Below are positions 51,439 to 59,821 of a stretch of 64,000 bases of DNA, in pieces. How positions within the stretch are numbered: the stretch's first letter is position 1; each line of letters starts with the position of its first letter. The notes under the pieces were generated by a model, which was given only the letters and a program-made list of their open reading frames with translations, had not been told where the DNA came from and made no database searches. This DNA is from Coriobacteriaceae bacterium (GTDB lineage: Bacteria; Actinomycetota; Coriobacteriia; Coriobacteriales; Coriobacteriaceae): the NCBI GenBank assembly GCA_902363875.1, contig CABJBO010000007.1, positions 1-64,000 of the forward strand, in the 5' to 3' direction. The translations under genes and the position numbers were made by a program.

Positions 51439-52599
51439 ATGTCGGATTCGCCTAATTTTTTGACCTATGCCCAGACGGCGTTTTATCCGTTTGAGGAGCA
51501 GCCGTTCTGTGCGGTGGATAGCCTGGTCTTTGCGTGGTTGTCCTATTTGCGTTTGCCGGGTGATATGGCGGAGCTGACGAACTGGCAGGGCCTAGACGTA
51601 CGCGAGTTGCTGCGTGCCGAGTGCTACCGGGACATGATTGGTGACTTGTGGGACCCAGAGGGGAGCAGGGCCTTGTTGGAGGCCGTGGCAGCAAGCCCTC
51701 GTTACCGTGGCGTGCGCGTTTGCGGCTATCGTGCCGTGAGCGATGTGGTGGCGACAGAGCAGTTTGCAGCCATGGCGTTCCGGTTTCCGGCGGGGTTTAG
51801 TTATCTTTCCTTCCGGGGGACCGACAGTACGATTGTGGGCTGGAAAGAGGACTTTAACATGGCATTCCGGTGTCCTGTGCCGGCCCAGGAATCCGCGGCG
51901 CGTTATGTGGACGAGGCGGTGGATGCGATTGACGGGCCACTTTTGTGCGGAGGTCATTCCAAGGGTGGAAACCTTGCGGTGTACGGTGCGGCGATGTGCT
52001 CCGATGTCGCCCGTGAGCGAATTGAACGGGTGTATTCCCATGATGGTCCGGGCTTCGTCGAGGAGTTTCTGAACGGCAACGCCTTTGCCGATCTTTCCGG
52101 TCGAATCGACAAGACGCTACCTCGGTCGTCGATCTTTGGCATGATGTTCGAGACACAGGAGGACTATGCCATCGTTGAGAGCACCGAGTTCAGCCTGCTG
52201 CAACACAATCCCTTTAGCTGGGTGGTTGATGGTCGCGACTTCGTGTACTGTGAGCGCCTGTCCGCCGGTGCTCGATACGTTGATGGCTCCATTCGCGAGA
52301 TGCTGCTTGCAGTGTCGCCTAGCGAGCGCGAGCGTTTTGTAGATGCGTTGTTCTCCGTGTTTGAGGCTACGGGTGCTGAGCGGTTTGCGGATATCGCCGG
52401 GAATCTGCGCGAGAGCCTGCCCGTGATGCTCCAGGCTGCGCAAGGCTTTGACGAGGATACGCGACGCTTTGTCTCGCAGACCATCGTGGCAATCCTTAAA
52501 TGCGCACTGCTGCCTAAACGACCCCAGATCGACATGCCCGCTGCCGGCAAGAGTTTGGCAGAACAGCTCGAGGCTTGGCAGTCCGAGCTCCTGCGCTAA
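51439..52599 (+). CDS. DUF2974 (Mbeg1-like) alpha/beta-hydrolase
   Basis: 386 aa. Lipase-type nucleophile elbow GGHSKGGNLAVYGA (Ser at about 178), preceded by SFRGTDSTIVGWKEDFNMAF, which is typical of class 3 lipase-like folds. The His of the triad is not obvious. No signal peptide. Substrate unknown. GGGAGGG lies just before ATG 51439. The gene is bracketed by a 30-bp direct repeat. Confidence 0.85.
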   Translation: MSDSPNFLTYAQTAFYPFEEQPFCAVDSLVFAWLSYLRLPGDMAELTNWQGLDVRELLRAECYRDMIGDLWDPEGSRALLEAVAASPRYRGVRVCGYRAVSDVVATEQFAAMAFRFPAGFSYLSFRGTDSTIVGWKEDFNMAFRCPVPAQESAARYVDEAVDAIDGPLLCGGHSKGGNLAVYGAAMCSDVARERIERVYSHDGPGFVEEFLNGNAFADLSGRIDKTLPRSSIFGMMFETQEDYAIVESTEFSLLQHNPFSWVVDGRDFVYCERLSAGARYVDGSIREMLLAVSPSERERFVDALFSVFEATGAERFADIAGNLRESLPVMLQAAQGFDEDTRRFVSQTIVAILKCALLPKRPQIDMPAAGKSLAEQLEAWQSELLR

Positions 52600-52602
52600 C
52601 CA

Positions 52603-52632
52603 TTGGTGCAAAGCAACCTGTCCCCGATGCAT
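52603..52632 (+). repeat. Direct repeat, right copy
   Basis: Begins TTGGTGCAAAGCAACCTG; it is the partner of 51390-51419, and the copies differ at four positions. Confidence 0.75.
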
Positions 52633-52710
52633 CAAGCTTCGATGCGCCTGGGGCGGGCCCGACCGCTATACTGGTTCGTGCCGAAATCGATCTAGAACGG
52701 AATGCCGTAT

Positions 52711-53715
52711 ATGAAAATCAATCACGCGATTCTGCATATCCTGGACTTTGACTCTGCCGTCAACGTCATGAGCCAGCGCGAGCTCGATATCGAGAGCCGT
52801 ACCGTGCGCAACTTTGTGACCACGCATCTGCGCCGCGCACGTACCTCGGCCGACAATAAACGCGCCACGTTTGCCGAGAACTCTGCGTTTGGCGGCGAGC
52901 TCAAGGGCTATTTCTTTGGCGAGCGCGAGTTCGTGGACCTGTCGCAGCAGATTGCGGAGTTTATCTCCTCCGAGCTCACCAAAGCCGAGAAAGCCGAGTC
53001 CACCGACGTGCTCGTGGCCGATTTTGACGACGATGAGGATGCCCGCTGGTTTGCCGTGATGCTGCTGGGCTCCAAGCAGGCTTTTATGCACGAAGTGGGC
53101 CGCGAGGAGGGAGAGGTGCGCAACGACATCGCGCGCCACTACGCCATTCTGCCGAACCCCTCGCAAAAGGTGCCGAGCTATGCCATCGTACGCGCGAGTA
53201 CCATGGAGATTGGCTACGTGGACAAGAAGCGCAAGATTGCCGGCGAGGACCGTATGCTTATCCCCGATGGCCTGCTGCAGTGCGACACGGGCGTATCGGG
53301 CAAGGAGGTCATCGACACCGTGACGCGTGTGGTCGAGGAAGTCGCCGAGGAGCACGGCGCCAACACGGCCGTGGCGCTCGCCAAGGTTAAGGCCGCTGTG
53401 GCCGAGAAGGTCGAGGATGACGAGGAGCTTCCGCCCTGGGATATCGTCGATGAGGTCTTTGAGGACGAACCGGTCATCAAGGAAAGTGTGCGCGCGGCAC
53501 TGACCGAGGAGAAGGTTCCCGAGCGCGTTCCCGTGGAGCGCAAGCAGGTCGAGCGCGCGGCGGTGCGCAATCATAAGATTCGTACCGATACGGGTATCGA
53601 GATCAGCTTCCCGGCCGAGATGGGTTCGAACTCCGAGTACATCGAGTTTGTCAACGAGCCCAACGGCCTCATCTCCATCGAGCTCAAGAATATCGGCAGC
53701 ATCGAGAATCGATAA
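52711..53715 (+). CDS. Nucleoid-associated protein (NdpA/YejK family)
   Basis: 334 aa. The start KINHAILHILDFDSAVNVMSQRELD and the layout match the 37-kDa nucleoid-associated protein family (PF04245), which binds DNA with unclear role. A charged segment (about 205-275) rich in Glu/Lys/Val precedes the C-terminal part. ATG 52711 is used; ATG 52702 three codons upstream is nearer to a GGA but less family-like. Confidence 0.8.
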   Translation: MKINHAILHILDFDSAVNVMSQRELDIESRTVRNFVTTHLRRARTSADNKRATFAENSAFGGELKGYFFGEREFVDLSQQIAEFISSELTKAEKAESTDVLVADFDDDEDARWFAVMLLGSKQAFMHEVGREEGEVRNDIARHYAILPNPSQKVPSYAIVRASTMEIGYVDKKRKIAGEDRMLIPDGLLQCDTGVSGKEVIDTVTRVVEEVAEEHGANTAVALAKVKAAVAEKVEDDEELPPWDIVDEVFEDEPVIKESVRAALTEEKVPERVPVERKQVERAAVRNHKIRTDTGIEISFPAEMGSNSEYIEFVNEPNGLISIELKNIGSIENR

Positions 53716-53741
53716 ACTGCGCTTGGACGCTGCAGAAAAAC

Positions 53742-53780
53742 AAAGGCCGAAGCCTCGGATGAGGGCTTCGGCCTTTTTAC
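53742..53780 (+). terminator. Terminator after the nucleoid-protein gene
   Basis: AAAGGCCGAAGCCTC (53742-53756) pairs with GAGGGCTTCGGCCTTT (53761-53776), followed by TT. Confidence 0.88.
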
Positions 53781-53815
53781 TTGGGGCTTAATTTCGCTAC
53801 TGGTTGAGCATAAGT

Positions 53816-53960
53816 CAGCGAAAACGACCCAGAGCGAGCAAGGTGACGTGAAAGAGGAGGGCATTGACCTTCTGGTCATGCCCGACGATTGAACGTCAGA
53901 TTGCCGCTCTGGGTCGTTTGCAGCGCCGACTAGTTACGCGGTTTGGTAAAACCGCGTAAC
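53816..53960. repeat. Composite palindromes between convergent genes
   Basis: A 21-bp inverted repeat (53816-53836 with 53905-53925; 15 bp perfect in the core) encloses GGGCATTGACC/GGTCATGCCC (53859-53869 with 53874-53883). A second hairpin, GTTACGCGGTTT/AAACCGCGTAAC (53933-53960), abuts the dapH stop codon. Confidence 0.75.
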
Positions 53961-53961
53961 C

Positions 53962-54681
53962 CTACAGTTGACGTAAGCCCTCTTCCAGGCCGGTCTTGCT
54001 GTCGGTCTGGGCGTCGCGCATCTTGATGACGCGGGCGGGGACACCGGCCACGACGGCGCCGGCGGGGACGTCCTCGACGCATACGGCGCCGGCGGCAACG
54101 ACAGCACCCTTGCCCACGCGCACGCCCTCCAGGACCACGGCGTTGGCGCCAATCATGACATCATCCTCGATGATGACGGGCGTGGCGCTCGCGGGCTCAA
54201 CGACGCCTGCCAGCACGGTACCGGCGCCGATGTGGCAGTTCTTGCCCACGGTGGCGCGGCCGCCCAGCACGGCGCCCATATCGATCATGGAGCCCTCGCC
54301 GATAACGGAGCCGATGTTGATGATGGCGCCCATCATGATGACAGCGCGGTCACCGATCTCGACGCGGTCGCGGATGATCGCGCCCGGCTCAATGCGGGCG
54401 TTTATGCCCTTAAGGTCGAGCATGGGCACGGCGGAGTTGCGGCAGTCGTTCTCCACATCGTAGTAATCGATGGAATCGGCATTGGCATCGAGGATGGCCT
54501 TGAGCTCATCCCAGTCGCCAAAGACGGTCTTGCCACGACGGCCGCCGTAGACGTGCGCATCGCCCCAGGCAACCTTCATGCCGGGCTTCTCGCGCACATA
54601 CAGCTTGACAGGCGTCTTTTTAGGCGCGGTGGCGATGTAATTGATAATCTCCTGGGCATCCATCTCGGCTGCGTTGCTCAT
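53962..54681 (-). CDS. dapH: Tetrahydrodipicolinate N-acetyltransferase
   Basis: 239 aa. A left-handed beta-helix of hexapeptide repeats (about 85-215, including [20 protein letters not shown] and [19 protein letters not shown]) after an N-terminal helical part. It acetylates tetrahydrodipicolinate with acetyl-CoA, opening the N-acetyl branch of the diaminopimelate route to lysine and peptidoglycan. Length and the [13 protein letters not shown] start of the helix match DapH, not DapD. Fourth gene of the lysA-dapA-dapB-dapH unit. Confidence 0.94.
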   Translation of the reverse strand: MSNAAEMDAQEIINYIATAPKKTPVKLYVREKPGMKVAWGDAHVYGGRRGKTVFGDWDELKAILDANADSIDYYDVENDCRNSAVPMLDLKGINARIEPGAIIRDRVEIGDRAVIMMGAIINIGSVIGEGSMIDMGAVLGGRATVGKNCHIGAGTVLAGVVEPASATPVIIEDDVMIGANAVVLEGVRVGKGAVVAAGAVCVEDVPAGAVVAGVPARVIKMRDAQTDSKTGLEEGLRQL

Positions 54682-54720
54682 TTGCTATCTCTCCTTTGGG
54701 CGGATTCGGTTGATACCTGG

Positions 54721-55461
54721 TTAGGCAAACATGACCTGGTCGAACGTATAGAAGCCGGGTTCACGGGCGACGAGCTTTTGAGCGGCGGCCAGAGCGCCGT
54801 TGACAAAGATCTGGCGGCTCGTAGCGCGATGGCTAAGCGTGACCTCCTCGTCCTGGCCAAAGAAGCTCACCCCGTGTACGCCGGCGACGGTGCCGCCGCG
54901 CAGCGAGTGCATGCCGATTTCCTTGGGATCGCGAACGCCGCACATGCCCTCGCGACCGTAGACGGGATGATAGCCAGCCTCTGGCTCGGCCTCGACCACG
55001 GCGTCGAGTAGCAGCTTGGCGGTGCCGCTGGGAGCGTCGACCTTTTGGTTGTGGTGCGTCTCGACAATCTCGCAGTCAAAGCCGGGCAGCTCGCGTGTGG
55101 CCTGTGCTACCAGATGACGCAGGGCTGCGATACCGATGGAGTAATTGCCGGAGTGCATGACGCGGACGTTCTGACCAAGCTCGCGCAGGCGGTCCATCTG
55201 ATCGGGTGTGTAGCCCGTGGTGCCCGAGACCAACGCGGCGCCTGTACGCTCGACATAGGCGACGACGGCATCGAAGGTCACGACGTTCGAGAAGTCGATG
55301 ATGACGTCGGCTGCCGGGGCGCTCTCGAGCTCGGACAGGTCAAAACCGATCTGGGCCACGATATCAAAAACGGGCTGCCCGGAGGCGTCGGCAATGCCTT
55401 CGGCGGTAGTGCGGATGAGCGAGCCCATGCGGCCCGTTCCCATAATGACGGTCTTAATCAA
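54721..55461 (-). CDS. dapB: 4-hydroxy-tetrahydrodipicolinate reductase
   Basis: 246 aa. It reduces the DapA product with NAD(P)H. Dinucleotide motif VIMGTGRMGSLI; catalytic His pair and Lys in EIVETHHNQKVDAPSGTA. The start overlaps the dapA stop by 8 bp (translational coupling), and dapH follows 39 bp later. Confidence 0.95.
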   Translation of the reverse strand: MIKTVIMGTGRMGSLIRTTAEGIADASGQPVFDIVAQIGFDLSELESAPAADVIIDFSNVVTFDAVVAYVERTGAALVSGTTGYTPDQMDRLRELGQNVRVMHSGNYSIGIAALRHLVAQATRELPGFDCEIVETHHNQKVDAPSGTAKLLLDAVVEAEPEAGYHPVYGREGMCGVRDPKEIGMHSLRGGTVAGVHGVSFFGQDEEVTLSHRATSRQIFVNGALAAAQKLVAREPGFYTFDQVMFA

Positions 55462-56344
55462 GCAGACCAGCTCCCTTCAGAGCATCGGTAAGTGCGGAAC
55501 GCGTGTCGTCTGCCATGGGGCACAGCGGCATGCGGTAGTTGGCTTCGATCATACCCATCTGGGCGAGTGCTTCCTTGACGGGGATGGGGTTGACCTCGCT
55601 AAAGAGGGCGTTGATGAGCGGCTGGCCGGCAATCTGGATATCGCGGGCGCGCTCCACGTCACCGTCCAGATAGGCGCGGCACATGTCGTGCACGAGCTGC
55701 GGCTGAATGTCTGCCCACACGCTGATGGTGCCCGAGGCGCCCAGGCTCATGAGCGGTACGGTAAGTGCGTCCTCGCCTGAGTACATGCGGAAGTCGTCGG
55801 ACAGCAGGTGAGCGATCTTGGCCGCGTAGGCGACGTTGCCCGAGGCTTCCTTAATACCCATGATGTTGGGGTGCGCGGCCAAGCGCTCTACGTTGCGTTC
55901 GCTGATGCCGCAGCCGCAGCGGCCGGGGATGTTGTACAGGATGCAGGGGATATCTACGGCATCGGCAACGGTCTTAAAGTGCTGGTAGATGCCCTCTTCG
56001 TTGGACTTGTTGTAGTAGGGGGTAATGAGCAGCAGGCCGTCGGCGCCCAGGCCCTGATAGGTGAGCGACTTGGTGAGCATGGTCTGCGTGGAGTTGGAGC
56101 CCGAGCCGGCGATGACGGGGACACGGCCTGCAACCTGCTTGACCACCGCGGCGACAACGGAGTTGTCCTCGTCGTCGGTCATCGTGGCGCTCTCGCCGGT
56201 GGTGCCCAGGGTGAGGATGGCGTCGGTACCGTTTTGCAGGTGGAAATCGATAAGGCGCTCGAGCGCATCGAAGTCGACACTGCCGTCTTTTTTAAACGGC
56301 GTCACAAGGGCGACGATTGAGCCCTCGAGATTGCGGATGTCCAT
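55454..56344 (-). CDS. dapA: Dihydrodipicolinate synthase from an internal start
   Basis: 296 aa if translated from ATG 56344, which has AAGGAG six bases upstream. It condenses pyruvate with aspartate semialdehyde, the first committed step to lysine. Motifs: GTTGESATM, YNIPGRCG with the catalytic Tyr, and Schiff-base lysine in GIKEASGN. The same codons form the C-terminal half of the lysA-dapA fusion frame; whether the free protein, the fusion or both are made is not known. Confidence 0.85.
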   Translation of the reverse strand: MDIRNLEGSIVALVTPFKKDGSVDFDALERLIDFHLQNGTDAILTLGTTGESATMTDDEDNSVVAAVVKQVAGRVPVIAGSGSNSTQTMLTKSLTYQGLGADGLLLITPYYNKSNEEGIYQHFKTVADAVDIPCILYNIPGRCGCGISERNVERLAAHPNIMGIKEASGNVAYAAKIAHLLSDDFRMYSGEDALTVPLMSLGASGTISVWADIQPQLVHDMCRAYLDGDVERARDIQIAGQPLINALFSEVNPIPVKEALAQMGMIEANYRMPLCPMADDTRSALTDALKGAGLLD

Positions 56345-57763
56345 GTTCTTCTCCTTCGCTCTCGCGATTTGGATGCGCTTGTTCCATTGGGCGGCGACCG
56401 CCAGGCGCTCGTCCTGGGCACGATGGCGGGCACTTTCGGCGCGCGACTTGGCCAGCAGCTCGCGGCCGCACGGCAGCACGTCGAGCGTGGCAAAATAGTC
56501 GCTCGGGCGCTCGGCGCGGCGGATGAGGTCGGCCGAGCCGTCGGGGCGCAGCAGCACCTCGGCGGAGCGCAGACGGCCGTTGTAGTTGTAGCCCATGGAG
56601 TAACCATGCGCGCCGGTATCGTGGATCACGAGCAGGTCGCCCATGTCGATATGCGGCAACTCGCGATCAATGGCGAACTTGTCGTTGTTCTCGCACAGAT
56701 TGCCCGTAATGTCGTACGTGTTTGTGACAGGCGCCGCGGTCTTGTCGGAGCCACCCGGCTGGCCCATCACCGTAATGTGGTGGTAGGCGCCATACATGGC
56801 AGGGCGGATCAGATCGACGGCGCTTGCGTCGACACCGATATAGTCCTTGTAGATTTGCTTCTCGTGGATGGCCTTGGTGACCAGGCAGCCGTAGGGGCCC
56901 ATCATAAAGCGGCCCATCTCGGTGCAGATTGCCACATCGCCCATGCCGGCGGGAACCAGAATCTCATCGTATGCCGCGTGCACTCCCTCGCCGATGGCGT
57001 GAATGTCGTTGGCCTGCTGCTCGGGCAGATAGGGGATGCCGACGCCGCCGGACAGATTGATAAAGGCGACGTGTGCGCCGGTCTCGCGCTCCAGGCGCAC
57101 GGCAAGCTCAAAGAGGATGCGCGCGAGCTTGGGGTAGTAGTCGTTGGTGACGGTGTTGCTGGCAAGGAATGCGTGGATGCCAAAGTTTTCGGCGCCCTTG
57201 GCCTTGAGCGTGCGAAAGGCCTCAAAGAGCTGCTCGGTGGTCATGCCGTACTTGGAGTCGCCGGGGTTATCCATGATGCCGTTGGAGAGCTGGAACAGGC
57301 CGCCCGGATTAAAGCGGCAGCTGACCGTCTTGGGGATGGGTCCCGCAACGCGCTCAAAGAACTCGATGTGGCTGATGTCGTCAAAGTTGACGATGGCACC
57401 CAGCTTGTCGGCGAGCTCAAAGTCCGCCGCCGGTGTGTCGTTGGACGAGAACATGATGTCGTGTCCGGTGATGCCCAACGAGCGGGCGATCATGAGCTCG
57501 GTATAGCTCGAGCAATCGCAGCCGCAGCCGTATTCGTTGAGAATGGAGATGAGCGCCGGGTTGGGGTTGGCCTTGACGGCAAAGTATTCCTTAAAGCCCG
57601 GGTTCCATGCAAAGGCGTCGCGCACCTCTTGCATGTTGCGGCGGATACCCGCCTCGTCGTATAGATGAAACGGCGTGGGGAACTGCTTGACGATATGCTC
57701 GAGCGTCTCCTTGTCCACAAACGGCTGCTTGGCCGCATATGCCTCGTTGGGGGTCAATGCCAT
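55454..57763 (-). CDS. lysA-dapA: Diaminopimelate decarboxylase fused in frame to DapA
   Basis: One open frame of 769 codons. Residues about 1-465 are diaminopimelate decarboxylase, a PLP enzyme forming lysine: PLP lysine Lys64 in FAVKANPNP, LSGGVGIPY, GNLCENNDKFA with the catalytic-type Cys, and HDTGAHGYSMGYNYNG. Residues 474-769 are a complete dihydrodipicolinate synthase. I read through the joint (QIARAKEKN then MDIRNLEG) and found no stop codon. A strong internal ribosome site (AAGGAG) precedes Met474, so dapA could also be made alone. A lysine riboswitch lies in the leader. The start ATG 57763 has only a modest GAGG upstream. Confidence 0.88.
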   Translation of the reverse strand: MALTPNEAYAAKQPFVDKETLEHIVKQFPTPFHLYDEAGIRRNMQEVRDAFAWNPGFKEYFAVKANPNPALISILNEYGCGCDCSSYTELMIARSLGITGHDIMFSSNDTPAADFELADKLGAIVNFDDISHIEFFERVAGPIPKTVSCRFNPGGLFQLSNGIMDNPGDSKYGMTTEQLFEAFRTLKAKGAENFGIHAFLASNTVTNDYYPKLARILFELAVRLERETGAHVAFINLSGGVGIPYLPEQQANDIHAIGEGVHAAYDEILVPAGMGDVAICTEMGRFMMGPYGCLVTKAIHEKQIYKDYIGVDASAVDLIRPAMYGAYHHITVMGQPGGSDKTAAPVTNTYDITGNLCENNDKFAIDRELPHIDMGDLLVIHDTGAHGYSMGYNYNGRLRSAEVLLRPDGSADLIRRAERPSDYFATLDVLPCGRELLAKSRAESARHRAQDERLAVAAQWNKRIQIARAKEKNMDIRNLEGSIVALVTPFKKDGSVDFDALERLIDFHLQNGTDAILTLGTTGESATMTDDEDNSVVAAVVKQVAGRVPVIAGSGSNSTQTMLTKSLTYQGLGADGLLLITPYYNKSNEEGIYQHFKTVADAVDIPCILYNIPGRCGCGISERNVERLAAHPNIMGIKEASGNVAYAAKIAHLLSDDFRMYSGEDALTVPLMSLGASGTISVWADIQPQLVHDMCRAYLDGDVERARDIQIAGQPLINALFSEVNPIPVKEALAQMGMIEANYRMPLCPMADDTRSALTDALKGAGLLD

Positions 57764-57768
57764 GTCCC

Positions 57769-57836
57769 GTAAACCTCGCTATCCAGACGGCGCCATCTGC
57801 GCATCGAATCCGCATAGCGTGGACCCAATGTCCGGA
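57769..57836 (-). promoter_or_regulatory. Expression platform hairpin of the lysine riboswitch
   Basis: On the minus strand CGCTATCC-GGAC and GTC-GGATAGCG can pair across about 65 nt, ending next to the GAGG before lysA. No U-tract follows, so control of ribosome access is more likely than termination. Confidence 0.55.
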
Positions 57837-57857
57837 TAGCGCTCCCGCATTGCTGCA

Positions 57858-57992
57858 GACAGTCCTGCGGGTGTTTCCCGCAGGCCCACCAGGTTGTTCG
57901 TGCCTGAAAAACCCAGTTCGGCGGGTTTCGCCTCCCCGCGGGGTCAAAGCCTGCCGGCTCGCCCGCGGCTCTTCGTGCCCGCGCCTCTATCA
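57858..57992 (-). ncRNA. Lysine riboswitch (L box)
   Basis: On the minus strand, conserved blocks appear in order: AGAGGCGCG, GGGGAGGCGAAACCCGCCGAA, a CTGGGTTTTTCAG-type arm, GGTGGGCCTGCGGG and the ending GCAGGACTGTC. These match the five-helix lysine aptamer as I know it (for example the CCGCCGAA and GGACTGTC blocks). It lies about 95 nt upstream of lysA. Lysine binding would lower expression of lysA-dapA-dapB-dapH. Confidence 0.9.
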
Positions 57993-58143
57993 AGTGGTAA
58001 CGACCCTACCACGTTGCACTTTACCAAACAAGAGTATTCGTATATAACGTTTAAAAACTGCAGGGATATGCTAGAAACAAGGGCGTCACAATTTTGCATC
58101 ACAATAGTGTGTGAATGGATATGCCCCCATGAAAGGATCCTTT

Positions 58144-59331
58144 ATGACCGAGCTCCAAGAACTTCGTCGCTATCGTCGCGACCTGCATCGCATTCCGGAG
58201 CTCGATTTCGATCTTCCTCAAACCATAGCCTATATCGAGGGCGTACTCGCCTCGCTTGCCTGTGAAGTGATCCATCCGTGTCCCAGCTGCGTCTGTGCTT
58301 TCTTCGACGCTGGCACGGGCACCGCGCATGCCACGGCGATTCGCGCCGATATGGACGCGCTGCCTATCGCGGAGGCGACGGGTGCGGCCTTTGCCTCGAC
58401 GCATCCCGGAAAGATGCACGCTTGCGGACACGATGGACACATGGCCATGGCACTTGCGGCGGCGACCTTTGTCGATCGCACGATTCGTGAACAGCCGGGT
58501 GCCATTAGGCGCAACGTGCTCTTTGTGTTCCAGCCTGCCGAGGAGACGACCGGTGGCGCCAAGACGGTGTGTGAGAGCGGCGTATTCGAGCGCTACGGGG
58601 CGGATCGCATCTTTGGCTTCCACGTATGGCCCGACCTGCCTGCGAAAACGTTGGCGAGCTGTTCCGGTCCGCTGCTGGCGCGCTCAAGCGAGACGCACAT
58701 TCATATCCATGGCGCGAGCATCCATATCGCCAAGACCTACGGCGTTCCGGTCGAGGAATCGCATGATGCCGCGCTGGCAGCGGCCAAGTTCTTGGTTTCC
58801 GAGCGCGCGCTCATGGACGAGTTGGGTGCCGACGAGCCCTGCATTGGTAAGTTCGGCCTGCTGCAGGCCGGCACCGTCTGCAATGCGGTGGCGGGGGAGG
58901 CCCATGTGGCTGGCAGCCTGCGCGTGTTTACGGACGGTATGTTCGACCGTGCGCGCGAGGGCGTGCGCCGCGTGTTGGACGAGGCCTGCGCCGCAACAGG
59001 CTGTACGTACGATCTCGACTTTGCCGAGGGCTATCCGCCGGTCGATAACGACCCCGAGCTGTTCGCCCACATTGCGCCTGCCTTGTCCGAGTTGCAACTT
59101 GTGGACGAGCCGCTGCTAATCGCCGAGGATTTCGCGTTCTATCAGCGTCATCTGCCGGGCGTATTCTTCTTGCTGGGCACGGGCGTGCCGGAGGGTCAAG
59201 AAAACCCGAGCGATTCGGATGGCTGTCCCACCTATGCCATGAGCGCTCTGCATACTGATACCATGCTCTTTGACGAGGAAATCCTACTCAAAGGCCTCGA
59301 TGTCTACAAACGATTGCTTGACTTGGAGTGA
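58144..59331 (+). CDS. M20-family N-acyl amino-acid deacetylase, probable N-acetyl-diaminopimelate deacetylase
   Basis: 395 aa. M20 metallopeptidase/amidohydrolase with metal motif MHACGHDGHM (His92-His99), the acid pair QPAEETTGG and a dimerisation domain. The FDxGTGTAHATAIRADMDALP stretch is typical of the IAA-amidohydrolase/DapE-like deacetylase branch. Divergent from the lysA-dapA-dapB-dapH unit, it could remove the acetyl group from N-acetyl-LL-diaminopimelate and complete that route. AAAGGA precedes ATG 58144. Confidence 0.87.
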   Translation: MTELQELRRYRRDLHRIPELDFDLPQTIAYIEGVLASLACEVIHPCPSCVCAFFDAGTGTAHATAIRADMDALPIAEATGAAFASTHPGKMHACGHDGHMAMALAAATFVDRTIREQPGAIRRNVLFVFQPAEETTGGAKTVCESGVFERYGADRIFGFHVWPDLPAKTLASCSGPLLARSSETHIHIHGASIHIAKTYGVPVEESHDAALAAAKFLVSERALMDELGADEPCIGKFGLLQAGTVCNAVAGEAHVAGSLRVFTDGMFDRAREGVRRVLDEACAATGCTYDLDFAEGYPPVDNDPELFAHIAPALSELQLVDEPLLIAEDFAFYQRHLPGVFFLLGTGVPEGQENPSDSDGCPTYAMSALHTDTMLFDEEILLKGLDVYKRLLDLE

Positions 59332-59333
59332 CG

Positions 59334-59657
59334 ATGGAGCGACGCCGACAATCTGCCGTTTATAGTCCCGGTGGGTGTGGATGCGGCTTGTTGCTGCTTC
59401 CGGTTATTGCTGTGAGCATTGGCGTGATGTTTGCGCTTGCCGGACTGGCCGCGGCAGCGCTTGTGCTGTTGATTGTGGCCATTGGCGTGACGATTTGGCT
59501 CTGCCGCAATCGCGAGCGACGCCGTGCCGACGGTAAAACCAATGTCGGCTGGGTCGTATTCCTGGTCATTGCGTACCCGCTGAGTGTCAGCTACCTGGTG
59601 TTCTTCGTCCTGTTGATGATCAGTGCCTTTACCGGGGAATCCGTCACGGTGGGTTGA
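59334..59657 (+). CDS. Small membrane protein
   Basis: 107 aa. Hydrophobic helices at about 15-37, 38-55 and 72-100, with a basic loop (CRNRERRRADGK) between the second and third. GGAG lies 5 bp before ATG 59334, and the gene follows the deacetylase stop directly. No family recognised. Confidence 0.72.
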   Translation: MERRRQSAVYSPGGCGCGLLLLPVIAVSIGVMFALAGLAAAALVLLIVAIGVTIWLCRNRERRRADGKTNVGWVVFLVIAYPLSVSYLVFFVLLMISAFTGESVTVG

Positions 59658-59762
59658 TGCGCTGCCAGCAGACGGTCGCGCAAAATGCGTTTGCTCGGCG
59701 TTTGGATAACTGCATTGGCCGTTTACCGCAACCTTAGCCCTCAGCTAATGAATTCAAATTCA

Positions 59763-59816
59763 ATCCTTCCTACGATGTGCTGTGTGCCGGCGCGGTAGCC
59801 GGATCGTAGGAAGGAT
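59763..59816 (+). promoter_or_regulatory. Hairpin that buries the ribosome site of the lipoprotein gene
   Basis: ATCCTTCCTACGAT (59763-59776) and ATCGTAGGAAGGAT (59803-59816) are perfectly complementary, with an inner CCGGC/GCCGG stem. The right arm contains the AGGAAGGA ribosome site, 6 nt before ATG 59822. Folding would block translation. Confidence 0.75.
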
Positions 59817-59821
59817 GCATA

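Noticed and set aside
56369-57664. 431-codon plus-strand frame opposite lysA
   Set aside because: Shadow of the lysA domain, whose PLP motifs are unambiguous.
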